Shown piece after piece: positions 27,110-34,036 of a stretch of DNA of 64,000 nucleotides. A program made the translations under genes and the position numbers. The DNA is from Synechococcus sp. MU1617 (GTDB lineage Bacteria; Cyanobacteriota; Cyanobacteriia; PCC-6307; Cyanobiaceae), in NCBI RefSeq assembly GCF_020514235.1, contig NZ_VTLB01000001.1, positions 558,001-622,000 on the forward strand, in the 5' to 3' direction. Positions within the stretch are counted from its first letter, which is position 1, and every line of letters starts with the position of its first letter. Below the pieces are notes generated by a model. It ran no database searches. It was not told the DNA's origin and worked only from the letters and a program-made list of their open reading frames with translations.

Positions 27110-27583
27110 ATGGTCCTGCAGCTGACGGTGGCTGATGTGATGACCAAGCCTGTTCTGACGGTCAGACCCGACACCCCGTTGCAGCAAGCCGTGCAGATCA
27201 TCAGCGATCACCACGTGAGTGGTTTACCGGTGGTGGATGCAGAAGGGCGTCTGATCGGCGAGCTGACGGAGCAGGATCTGATGGTGCGGGAAAGCGGCGT
27301 TGATGCCGGCCCGTACGTGATGCTGCTGGACAGCGTGATCTACTTGCGCAATCCCTTGAATTGGGACAAGCAGGTGCACCAGGTGCTCGGCACAAACGTG
27401 AGCGATCTGATGCGCAAAGACTCCCACAGTTGTAGGACCGACCTACCGCTGCCCAAAGCAGCATCCCAGCTGCATGAGCGGGGCACGCAACGCCTGTTCG
27501 TTCTCGACGGGAACCAATGTCCCGTCGGCGTGATTACGCGGGGCGACGTGGTGCGCGCCCTCGCCTCCCATCAAAAGAGCTGA
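27110..27583 (+). CDS. CBS-domain pair protein
   Basis: A 157-residue cytosolic protein made of two CBS motifs: VADVMTKPVLTVRPDTPLQQ...GLPVVDAEGRLIGELTEQDL (about 7-58) and VSDLMRKDSHSCRTDLPLPKA...RLFVLDGNQCPVGVITRGDVV (about 95-150). CBS pairs bind adenine nucleotides and regulate partners. The partner is unknown. ATG 27110 is preferred over TTG 27104. It ends two bases from the convergent gene at 27585. Confidence 0.88.
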   Translation: MVLQLTVADVMTKPVLTVRPDTPLQQAVQIISDHHVSGLPVVDAEGRLIGELTEQDLMVRESGVDAGPYVMLLDSVIYLRNPLNWDKQVHQVLGTNVSDLMRKDSHSCRTDLPLPKAASQLHERGTQRLFVLDGNQCPVGVITRGDVVRALASHQKS

Positions 27584-27584
27584 T

Positions 27585-28748
27585 TCATCGGGCCGGCCGA
27601 ATCCCGATCGCAATCGGTTGAATCGAGCGGAAACTGACGAAGTCACCCAGCTTGAGCTGGGCTAGCGGATCGCCGTTCAGCCCAGGGCGGACGTCGAGGT
27701 TGTGAACCCCTCCGAAGGGACCGCGGAGGCTCAGTTCATGGTCTTCCTCCGAGATCTTCACCACCTCCGCGGTTCCGGTCCCCATCGCCACCCTGGCGCC
27801 CTTGCGCACCTCACCGAAATCCTCCGAAAGGATCACGTCTTCTCGGTTAAAGCTGAGGCTGCTGGCGGAGCCTTTGCTTAGGTCCACCACAAGGCCATCC
27901 AAGACGTCGACGATCACCTCATCGCCGTTGCGCACCCCGGCTGTTTTGAGCCCCCCGCCCATGGTGATCAACAGGGTGTGGCCGTAAGGGCTCTTCAGCT
28001 CCATCACCTGCTGATCCGGCTCGTACTGCAGCAGCGTTCCTTGCACCTGCGAGAGCTCGAACGCCTCCAGGAGCTCGGCCTTCAGGCTGGTGCGGCGATC
28101 AGCACGGCTACTCAGCAGGGGTTGCGACGTTGACGCACCGGCTGTGGCAGCTGCGGTGGCAATCCGGTCGATACCGACCGCCACGGGCTGAATCAAGCGG
28201 AAATCCACCAGATCCCCGGCCTGCAGCGCAGGGAAAAGATCATCGCCACTAGGCATGACGACATCCAGGTTATGGATGCCGCCGAGGGGGCCCATCAAGC
28301 TGAGGCTGCGGTCGCTTGCTGACACCTTCACAACCCGCGCTGTTCCGGACGCCAGAGCCATCCGCATGCCCTTCTTCAAGGGACCCATGTCCATCGGCAT
28401 GATGATGTCTTCGCGATCGAAGCTCAGCGTTGTTGCCGTGCTGCGCTCCAGATCCACCACCAATCCATCCAACAAAGAAACGTCGACGCGATCGCCCTTG
28501 CGGAGACGTAGGGGAGCCATGTCGATGCCGACGGTGATGATTTCCAGGTGACCCTCCGGATCAATCACCTCGATCACCTTCTGCGTCGGCAGCACGGCAT
28601 TAACTTCACCGCGCAGGTGGGTGACTTCAAAGCCCGCCAGCTGCTCAGGCGTGAATCCAGCCCTGGAAGGCATATGGAAGGCCAGGGTCGAGACAACGGC
28701 AGCCGCACCAGCGGCCAAGACACGGCTGATTCCAGAGCAGCGGGTCAT
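27585..28748 (-). CDS. Secreted protein with two tandem ~150-residue repeats
   Basis: A 387-residue protein with a signal peptide (about 1-30). Residues about 42-193 and 233-384 are homologous to each other. Matching landmarks include LLDGLVVDLERSTATTLSF / VLDGLVVDLSKGSASSLSF, GPLGGIHNLDV / GPFGGVHNLDV and LIQPVAVGI / SIQPIAIGI. Each unit reads as a strand-rich domain, with a Ser/Ala-rich linker between. Function unknown; it is probably periplasmic. Spacing to the divergent L,D-transpeptidase gene is about 85 bases. Confidence 0.8.
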   Translation of the reverse strand: MTRCSGISRVLAAGAAAVVSTLAFHMPSRAGFTPEQLAGFEVTHLRGEVNAVLPTQKVIEVIDPEGHLEIITVGIDMAPLRLRKGDRVDVSLLDGLVVDLERSTATTLSFDREDIIMPMDMGPLKKGMRMALASGTARVVKVSASDRSLSLMGPLGGIHNLDVVMPSGDDLFPALQAGDLVDFRLIQPVAVGIDRIATAAATAGASTSQPLLSSRADRRTSLKAELLEAFELSQVQGTLLQYEPDQQVMELKSPYGHTLLITMGGGLKTAGVRNGDEVIVDVLDGLVVDLSKGSASSLSFNREDVILSEDFGEVRKGARVAMGTGTAEVVKISEEDHELSLRGPFGGVHNLDVRPGLNGDPLAQLKLGDFVSFRSIQPIAIGIRPAR

Positions 28749-28833
28749 GGTTCAGGTACGGACAAAGCAATGGGTTGACGCTAGCCCCTTTCGAATAGGT
28801 CAAAATGCCTGCGGTCGCCTGTTGCGCAAGCCG

Positions 28834-29292
28834 ATGCAGCTTCGTTCACTCCTACTGACGGCAGCGTTGGGCCTTGGCGCCTTGGCCACGGTTCCGGCGC
28901 AGGCCGAAACCTCCATCCAGATCAGCCTTAAGGACAGATATCTCACCCTGCTTGACGACGGCCAGGTGATCGGCAAGTACCCCGTGGCGATCGGTGCACC
29001 GGAATCGCCGACGCCAGCAGGCAGCTATGCGGTCACCAAAATGGATCCGCAGCCGGTGTACCACAAGAAAGGCAAGGTCATTGCTCCCGGCCCGAACAAC
29101 CCCGTGGGCGTGCGCTATGTCGCCTATGTGCAGATCGGAACAGGCGAGTACGCCATCCACGGAACAGCCTGGCCCAACTGGGTGAAGTTGCGGGCCGCCG
29201 TCAGCCTTGGCTGCATCCGCATGCTGAACAGCGACGTGATTCAGGTGTACAACCGCATCAAGGTCGGCACGCCGGTGGTTGTCACCAACTGA
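28834..29292 (+). CDS. L,D-transpeptidase (YkuD domain)
   Basis: A 152-residue exported protein, start at ATG 28834 where the signal peptide begins (MQLRSLLLTAALGLGALATV, cleaved near PAQAE). The mature part is a minimal YkuD domain ending with the catalytic motif HGTAWPNWVKLRAAVSLGCIRM (His and Cys, split about residues 110-131). It would form 3-3 cross-links or anchor proteins to peptidoglycan. The longer frame from 28621 is not needed. Confidence 0.93.
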   Translation: MQLRSLLLTAALGLGALATVPAQAETSIQISLKDRYLTLLDDGQVIGKYPVAIGAPESPTPAGSYAVTKMDPQPVYHKKGKVIAPGPNNPVGVRYVAYVQIGTGEYAIHGTAWPNWVKLRAAVSLGCIRMLNSDVIQVYNRIKVGTPVVVTN

Positions 29293-29317
29293 TCCTTCAT
29301 TCTCCCTTTCCAGTCCG

Positions 29318-29587
29318 ATGCTGCGCTTTGTTCTGATCGCTTGTGTGGTGGCAGCTGTGCCCCTTCACAGCCATGCGTACCCCACAGCAGAAATCGAGGA
29401 AAACGACTTCCTCGATCTTGTGGATGGAGACGGAAACGTGCTGATCCAGGCCCGAGGGGTTGATGCGGTCAATGCTGAAGCCCGGTCCCAGGGCTTGGCA
29501 TTTCCTGCCCTGGGCTACTGGTCGCCGGAGGGGCACTGCTTTGTTAAACCTGCTCCGGGGGACTGCAACGGCGTGTTCAAGCGTTAG
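29318..29587 (+). CDS. Small secreted hypothetical protein (89 aa)
   Basis: Start ATG 29318 gives a signal peptide (MLRFVLIACVVAAVPLHSHAYP). The mature part is acidic at first (EIEENDFLDLVDGDGN) and ends in a two-Cys loop (GHCFVKPAPGDCNGVFKR). It follows the L,D-transpeptidase by 25 bases and may be co-transcribed. Function unknown. Confidence 0.6.
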   Translation: MLRFVLIACVVAAVPLHSHAYPTAEIEENDFLDLVDGDGNVLIQARGVDAVNAEARSQGLAFPALGYWSPEGHCFVKPAPGDCNGVFKR

Positions 29588-29736
29588 GGGCGTTCGATTG
29601 TTGGGGATGGCGGGCCAGGCTGCACGCGGTTATCCACACGCAACGGCGAAAACAAAACGAGGTTGCCCGCCACCAAACCTGCGGTGACAACAACAGCCGC
29701 GAGAACCTCTAAGCCTTCCGATGTTTTGGCCTGCAT
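29584..29736 (-). CDS. Small single-span membrane protein (50 aa)
   Basis: ATG 29736 opens a 50-codon frame with one hydrophobic helix (LEVLAAVVVTAGLVAGNLVLF, residues about 9-29) and a polar Pro-rich tail. Its stop overlaps the convergent gene's stop by four bases. A longer frame to 29790 has no support. Function unknown. Confidence 0.4.
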   Translation of the reverse strand: MQAKTSEGLEVLAAVVVTAGLVAGNLVLFSPLRVDNRVQPGPPSPTIERP

Positions 29737-29873
29737 ATCTCGATCATGCGCCGTTGGGTTGCCAATGGCGAGGCCTTGTCTGGCTTTCAACGTGTCCGAA
29801 CGAAAGGAGTCAATTGATACGTCAAACTTCTAACAAGCAGAGTTACGACGGAGCAGTTGATGCACCCAGACCT

Positions 29874-30083
29874 GTGTCGCTCATCTCACGTTTTCACAAC
29901 GACATGGGTGATGCTGCTCGGTGCAAGGTCCAGACCAGGCATCACACCAAAAAAGCAGAACACCTGAGCCAATTCATCCGAGAAAGAGTAATCACGTTGC
30001 TGCTGATGGGCAAAGCAAAGGAAGCGAATTCCCTCCTGGAGGAGTTTGATCAGCCACACCTATGGGATGAACCACTCGACTGA
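29874..30083 (+). CDS. Small basic hypothetical protein
   Basis: A frame of 69 codons from GTG 29874 (or 59 from ATG 29904). The basic middle (KVQTRHHTKKAEHLSQFIRERV) is followed by an amphipathic helix and an acidic tail (LLEEFDQPHLWDEPLD). No Shine-Dalgarno is obvious, so the start is uncertain. Function unknown. It lies in the accessory stretch starting near 29.6 kb. Confidence 0.4.
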   Translation: MSLISRFHNDMGDAARCKVQTRHHTKKAEHLSQFIRERVITLLLMGKAKEANSLLEEFDQPHLWDEPLD

Positions 30084-30089
30084 CAGACC

Positions 30090-30182
30090 ATGGGAACTCC
30101 ACTCACGCAATGGCTTCAGCTGGTGGGCTGGGTGCTGCTCGCCACAACCCTGATTTGCTTAAGTGCAACGGGGGTTCTCTGA
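30090..30182 (+). CDS. 30-residue single-span membrane peptide
   Basis: ATG 30090 opens a 30-codon frame ending TGA 30180-30182. Residues 9-26 are a hydrophobic helix (LQLVGWVLLATTLICLSA). It begins seven bases after the preceding gene and may be co-transcribed. Size and pattern recall accessory subunits of membrane complexes, but no match was recognised. Confidence 0.35.
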   Translation: MGTPLTQWLQLVGWVLLATTLICLSATGVL

Positions 30183-30359
30183 GTTGCGTGATTAAAACAA
30201 TGCCCGTCCACAGCAATCGATCTGACATACAACATCAGAGATCAATGACATCGAAATCAATCCGGTATGACTTGCTACATCGATCCCGAAGTCTTCCTTG
30301 ATTCCTTCAGTGACGGCATCCAATCAGATTATTGATTGATGCATGCGTTGATTGAACCA

Positions 30360-30650
30360 ATGGCTTCGTATCAAATCACAGTCACCACATCAGAAGGTAC
30401 ATCCAGCTTTGCGTGTGCCGACGATCAGTACATCCTGGATGCGGCAGAGGAAGCTGGTACTGACCTGCCCTATTCATGCCGAGCTGGCGCCTGCTCCACC
30501 TGCGCGGGCAAACTTTTGAGTGGCTCTCTTGATCAATCGGATCAAAGCTTCTTAGACGATGAGCAGATTTCCAAAGGCTTTGCCCTGCTTTGCGTGGCTT
30601 ACCCAACAAGTGATTGTCAGATCACTGGTGAAGCCGAAGAAGACCTCTGA
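30360..30650 (+). CDS. Plant-type [2Fe-2S] ferredoxin
   Basis: A 96-residue ferredoxin, start at ATG 30360 (an in-frame ATG eight codons earlier exists). The cluster ligands Cys40, Cys45, Cys48 and Cys78 are in [14 protein letters not shown] and LLCVAYP. It carries electrons from photosystem I to enzymes such as FNR. It is one of probably several ferredoxins in the genome and sits alone among short accessory genes, so it may serve a special condition. Confidence 0.93.
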   Translation: MASYQITVTTSEGTSSFACADDQYILDAAEEAGTDLPYSCRAGACSTCAGKLLSGSLDQSDQSFLDDEQISKGFALLCVAYPTSDCQITGEAEEDL

Positions 30651-30710
30651 TGCCACCGACCTGATGGTCAAGGCTTGGCCCTAGCGGTCGTGGATTGTCC
30701 CAAGAAAAAG

Positions 30711-30731
30711 TCCCGGCGCTTAATGCCGGGA
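30711..30731 (-). terminator. Hairpin terminator facing the 80-aa gene
   Basis: tcccggc (30711-30717) and gccggga (30725-30731) form a perfect 7-bp stem with a 7-base loop. On the minus strand the stem is followed by C and then five T, matching termination of minus-strand transcription from the gene at 30822-31064. It also lies 60 bases after the plus-strand ferredoxin stop. Confidence 0.75.
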
Positions 30732-30821
30732 CCCCCGCCTCTCAATGACATGAATCCCACATAGCAAAGTGCGTAAGCACTTATACGTACGGTTTATACG
30801 ACTTCTTACGGCGAAGAACGA

Positions 30822-31064
30822 TCAAACCCTGTTTCTGTTCTTTTTGACCAGCTCCAGTCCATTCACTTCAGCAATCACCTGATTCGCCCAGGCTGAATTC
30901 ACCACGCGATAGGTGCCCAATGTCGCCATTGACTTGGTGCGAGCGTTCACGAAAGCTTTGAACTCCGTCTTGAAGCAGATTTCTCTCCTCCATTGAGCGT
31001 CATCGTCTTGGCGTTCGATGCAATACATACCGAGAAGCTCGTTCAGCACATACAAGCCAGGCAA
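30822..31064 (-). CDS. Hypothetical protein (80 aa)
   Basis: An 80-residue soluble protein with a Trp-containing acidic part (ERQDDDAQWRREICF) and a helical, Asn/Lys-rich C-terminus (WANQVIAEVNGLELVKKNRNR). No recognised family. It is followed by a good terminator (30711-30731), which supports real transcription. Its start codon shares one base with the divergent short ORF at 31064. Confidence 0.5.
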   Translation of the reverse strand: MPGLYVLNELLGMYCIERQDDDAQWRREICFKTEFKAFVNARTKSMATLGTYRVVNSAWANQVIAEVNGLELVKKNRNRV

Positions 31065-31168
31065 TGCTCAAACACATTGAAATTGCAGAACTGCTTCGGG
31101 ATCGCCTCTTCAATTCCTCACAGTGGCTTTTGCAGCGGCAGCAGGAGATGAATAAGCGCTCCCACTGA
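31064..31168 (+). CDS. 34-residue ORF divergent from the 80-aa gene
   Basis: ATG 31064 opens 34 codons ending TGA. The peptide is helical and amphipathic (IEIAELLRDRLFNSSQWLLQ, then RQQEMNKRSH). There is no clear ribosome site because its start overlaps the opposite gene's start. It may be chance. Confidence 0.25.
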   Translation: MLKHIEIAELLRDRLFNSSQWLLQRQQEMNKRSH

Positions 31169-31209
31169 TCCACCTGCAAGGAGCGGCGAAGCAAGGCTCG
31201 TCCTACGGA

Positions 31210-31371
31210 TCAGACGCCAAAGAAAGCAAGGACTGCTTCTAAGGCTCCGAGACCCAACAGGAAAACAGCCGTGAGCAAGGCAAAGTCTTTTTTTGAGTTA
31301 GCCACAGATGCAACGGTTGCTCCGACGAATGCCAACAGGACAAACCTAAAGAGAATCGGAAGAGGCAACAT
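31210..31371 (-). CDS. Small membrane protein (53 aa)
   Basis: ATG 31371 opens 53 codons, TGA at 31210-31212. Two hydrophobic helices (PILFRFVLLAFVGATVASVA, residues 4-23; FALLTAVFLLGLGALEAVLA, residues 29-48) are joined by a short NSKKD loop, a hairpin membrane protein. No Shine-Dalgarno was seen. Family not recognised. Confidence 0.45.
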   Translation of the reverse strand: MLPLPILFRFVLLAFVGATVASVANSKKDFALLTAVFLLGLGALEAVLAFFGV

Positions 31372-31509
31372 TGCGGAGGATGTACGTCTCCGATGAGTTT
31401 TGTAAACCCGCTGCGGTGCAGGGAGTTAACGCCTCGATACCAATGTTGGGTTCCTTAATTCCTCTCAAAGGAGGTAATCAGACTGACGAAAGGCATCACC
31501 CTCCCCCCC

Positions 31510-32034
31510 TCAAAAACTGCTCTGGCTCTGCCCAGCGAAGCGGCCCACGTAGTGCTCTTCACCATCCATCCGCTGAAAGATGAACTGACAGATCAGCGTG
31601 CCCGGCACCACCGCCAGTGGAGCCGGGCCGAAATTGCTCATTTCCAGCACCTGCTGACTGTCGATCCCCGGCCCCATAAATGGTGCACTGATGTGCACCA
31701 TCAACCCCAGGCGAGCAAAGCGACTGCGGCCCTCAAGCCAACCGCAAAGGCCTGGTCCGAGCTTGACCCGCTCGCGGGTGATCCCCAGCACGGTCTCCCC
31801 CGGCATGATCAAGATGTGTCCGCCCTCTGGGATCTCCAGCTTGTCGGTGCATTCGCGGTAGTCGGTGTGATCGCGAACCTCGATCACTTCATGCACCTTG
31901 CGGAACACCCGAAACGTGGAGCCGAGGGTGAGGTCCACAGATGCAGGCCCGACATGGTCGGCACTGAAAGGCGTGATCGCGATCAGACCCTCATCAACTG
32001 CTTGAAGAATGGCCTGACGTCCAAGCACCGCCAT
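31510..32034 (-). CDS. dcd: dCTP deaminase-like protein
   Basis: A 174-residue member of the dCTP deaminase/dUTPase superfamily, which makes dUTP (or dUMP) for thymidylate synthesis. Motifs include HVGPASVDLTLGSTFRVF, EIPEGGHILIMPGETVLG, LEGRSRFARLGLMVH and the segment GIDSQQVLEMSNFGPAPL with the candidate catalytic Glu. Slightly shorter than E. coli Dcd (193). A short ORF precedes it by 36 bases on the same strand. Confidence 0.88.
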   Translation of the reverse strand: MAVLGRQAILQAVDEGLIAITPFSADHVGPASVDLTLGSTFRVFRKVHEVIEVRDHTDYRECTDKLEIPEGGHILIMPGETVLGITRERVKLGPGLCGWLEGRSRFARLGLMVHISAPFMGPGIDSQQVLEMSNFGPAPLAVVPGTLICQFIFQRMDGEEHYVGRFAGQSQSSF

Positions 32035-32070
32035 GGGTCGATCCCTTGATGGGCCCTGAGTATGGACGCC

Positions 32071-32223
32071 TCAGACGCCTGGGTGCTCAAACAGAACCGT
32101 CGATCGCTCTGACTCGCTCAGCTCAGCAGGGTCTTGCTTCTGAGGCTGCTCAAGCGGTGGAGCGTCAGGGAGCCTGAATGCTTTTTCGAGGTCTGTCTTG
32201 ATGGCACCAAAGGGGTAGGTCAT
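32071..32223 (-). CDS. Short hypothetical ORF upstream of dcd (50 aa)
   Basis: ATG 32223 opens 50 codons ending TGA 32071-32073. The peptide is soluble, rich in Pro, Glu and Gln (LPDAPPLEQPQKQDPAELSE). There is no Shine-Dalgarno; instead a hairpin and T-run sit directly before the ATG. It could be a leader-type ORF of dcd or a chance frame. Confidence 0.3.
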   Translation of the reverse strand: MTYPFGAIKTDLEKAFRLPDAPPLEQPQKQDPAELSESERSTVLFEHPGV

Positions 32224-32231
32224 AAAAAAGA

Positions 32232-32247
32232 GGGCTGCCCACAGCCC
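32232..32247 (-). terminator. Hairpin plus T-run directly before the 50-aa ORF
   Basis: gggctg (32232-32237) and cagccc (32242-32247) form a 6-bp stem with a 4-base loop. On the minus strand it is followed by ctcttttttatg, a terminator-like T-run ending in the ATG of the short ORF. No annotated minus-strand gene lies immediately upstream, so it may end an antisense transcript or act as an attenuator for dcd. Confidence 0.5.
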
Positions 32248-32320
32248 CCCCCAGGAACGACTTGACGACGCATCCCTGCGCCTCCGTTACATTAATCAAC
32301 AAAGTTTTGTAACGAGAGCC

Positions 32321-32422
32321 ATGGCCTTCACCACCCAGGACCTGCTTATCGCGTTTGGCAGCTTCGGCATGGCCCTTTTCGCCTTGAACCTCTACAAGCT
32401 GACCAAGCCGGCCAACGGCTGA
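32321..32422 (+). CDS. 33-residue single-span membrane protein
   Basis: ATG 32321 opens 33 codons, TGA 32420-32422, preceded by a GAGAG ribosome site. Residues 7-25 form one hydrophobic helix (DLLIAFGSFGMALFALNLY) with a short Lys/Pro tail. The size and layout resemble small subunits of photosynthetic membrane complexes, but no exact match was recognised. The leader has a gttac...gtaac inverted repeat (about 32286-32313). A terminator hairpin follows. Confidence 0.55.
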   Translation: MAFTTQDLLIAFGSFGMALFALNLYKLTKPANG

Positions 32423-32436
32423 TCAGGCATAAAAAA

Positions 32437-32456
32437 CCCCGCCATTGCTGACGGGG
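32437..32456. terminator. GNRA-loop hairpin terminator between the 33-aa gene and grrA
   Basis: On the minus strand the sequence reads ccccgtca-gcaa-tggcgggg (one T-G wobble), followed by six T (complement of a32431-32436). It ends grrP-grrA transcription. Because the stem also lies just 14 bases after the plus-strand 33-aa gene, it may serve both strands. Confidence 0.85.
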
Positions 32457-32503
32457 TGATGTCTTGAGCATTCGACGGAAGGCTGTAAAGCTTGCTCTCT
32501 GTT

Positions 32504-32839
32504 TCACCAGTTCGCGAAGCCACCTCGATAGCGGGCATTGGCAAATCCACCGCCACCATTGCCCCAGCCACCACCACGGGCGTTACCGAAGCCACCACCA
32601 CCGCCACCGCCGTTGGCCCAGCCACGTCCGCGGCCGTTCCCCCATGCAGCGATATCCAACGATTGATTGGTCGTTTTGTTGAGAAAGGGAGACCAACTGT
32701 TGTTGCTGCGTGCAGCGGCAATGCGTTGCTCAATTCTGTTGTCGGCTTTCTGAACGGAATAGGTGCCGGTTTCAGTGGCGCCAACACTGCTCCAAGTGCT
32801 GAGCAGGATCAGTGTTCCAAGAAGGGTTGTTGGGTTCAT
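32504..32839 (-). CDS. grrA: GrrA-like Gly-rich precursor of a cyclophane RiPP
   Basis: A 111-residue protein. Residues 1-21 resemble a signal/leader (TLLGTLILLSTWSSVGATE). A polar middle section (22-62) precedes a C-terminal Gly-rich region (66-111) with six aromatic-x-Asn units: W66-G-N, W74-A-N, F84-G-N, W92-G-N, F99-A-N and F108-A-N. Known for the GrrA/OscA family: the radical SAM enzyme GrrM joins the aromatic ring to the third residue to form three-residue cyclophanes. It lies 39 bases downstream of a GrrP-like gene, which supports the call. No grrM is in the window. A terminator follows at 32437-32456. Confidence 0.85.
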   Translation of the reverse strand: MNPTTLLGTLILLSTWSSVGATETGTYSVQKADNRIEQRIAAARSNNSWSPFLNKTTNQSLDIAAWGNGRGRGWANGGGGGGGFGNARGGGWGNGGGGFANARYRGGFANW

Positions 32840-32878
32840 TGAATTGATTCGGTCAATGTTGATGGTTTTGCAGGAAAA

Positions 32879-33775
32879 TCAGTCGGGCTGGGTGTTAATC
32901 CCTGTCACGGTCGACAGCACAGCGTTGTAGTAAGCGGCAATCGCCTCCCCAGAAAGGCCCACAGAACTCTCGGGACCGATCCAGCGGTTGATCCGAGTGG
33001 TGCTTTCTTCATCTCCATCGATGTAGTTCTGGAGCAACTGGGCAATGGCAACATTGGCCTTGGCCAGCAACGCATGGTTCTCAGGATTGACGACGCAGGC
33101 GACGGCGGAGCGACCGTACGGACGCTCCGGTACGGCCTTGCTGCCAGGGACCGCATCGAGATTGGCCTTGGCCCAGAGGGCGCCATTGGCAATGGCATCC
33201 ACTGTTCCTTGCTGAAGGGCATCCAAAGCAGCCGCAGGAGAGTCGAACGGCTTGGGCTCGGCTTCAGGTAACTGCTTCGCCACAACGCTTGCTGGGACAG
33301 AATCCCTAATCACTCCAATGGTCCTGCCCTTCAGTTCTGCAGGCGTTCCATCGATATCAGCTGTGGTGAGGAGTCGAACACCGCCAACAGCAAAAGGCAG
33401 GGAGTAGCTCAATTCCTTGGCTCGGTCCCAACTGAAGCCCACGCCACAGGCGATGTTCGCGGAACCATCCTTGAGGGCTTCACCAGCCGCTTTGACGCTG
33501 GCCACCTCAATGATGTCAGGGCTTGAATCTCCACCGAGTTCAGCCTGAATCACACTCAGGACCTCATGTGACAGACCTTCCCACTGCTGTCCATTTTTGG
33601 CGCTGTAGGGGAGCGCATCGGTCACAGCCACGGCCTTCACGCTGGAGATTTGCTCTATGGGAGAAGCAGGTGCTTCAGCATCAGACGCAGAGTTCTTGTC
33701 TGGCATTGAACAGGCCGTCAGAGCCGTCAGCGCCAGGAACAGGGCAGAGGAGCGAAGAGGCATCAGGTGCAGCAT
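32879..33775 (-). CDS. grrP: GrrP-like periplasmic substrate-binding lipoprotein
   Basis: A 298-residue protein similar to amino-acid-binding proteins of ABC transporters (SBP_bac_3 type). A lipobox is visible (ALTALTACS, Cys22), so it is anchored to a membrane. The binding fold shows VTDALPYSAKNGQQWEGLSHEV, then GSANIACGVGFSWDRAKELSYSLPF and LKGRTIGVIRDS. No permease or ATPase gene is nearby. Orphan substrate-binding-like proteins (GrrP) accompany GrrA precursors and GrrM. Here it precedes grrA in the same operon. The alternative is an ordinary amino-acid-binding protein. Confidence 0.82.
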   Translation of the reverse strand: MLHLMPLRSSALFLALTALTACSMPDKNSASDAEAPASPIEQISSVKAVAVTDALPYSAKNGQQWEGLSHEVLSVIQAELGGDSSPDIIEVASVKAAGEALKDGSANIACGVGFSWDRAKELSYSLPFAVGGVRLLTTADIDGTPAELKGRTIGVIRDSVPASVVAKQLPEAEPKPFDSPAAALDALQQGTVDAIANGALWAKANLDAVPGSKAVPERPYGRSAVACVVNPENHALLAKANVAIAQLLQNYIDGDEESTTRINRWIGPESSVGLSGEAIAAYYNAVLSTVTGINTQPD

Positions 33776-34036
33776 TCAGCTGAACAACCGAATTGGTAGC
33801 CAAGCTCGAATCGCCCAGCCCTACAAATGCTTGATCTGTACCAGACGCATGCCTGAAGACAGATCTACTCCCAACTAGTTAAAAAGTAGAAAATCTGCCA
33901 TTGCATACGGGGTGGGCGCTCTGAGTTGCTTCAGAAGCGTTTAATCAACTGTGTGCCTACCTGGTCGCGAGTTTTTGTCGATGGCGGACCTCCAGGAAGA
34001 AACTTCTGCTTAGGCTTGTCCTGCAGGAACCAGCCA

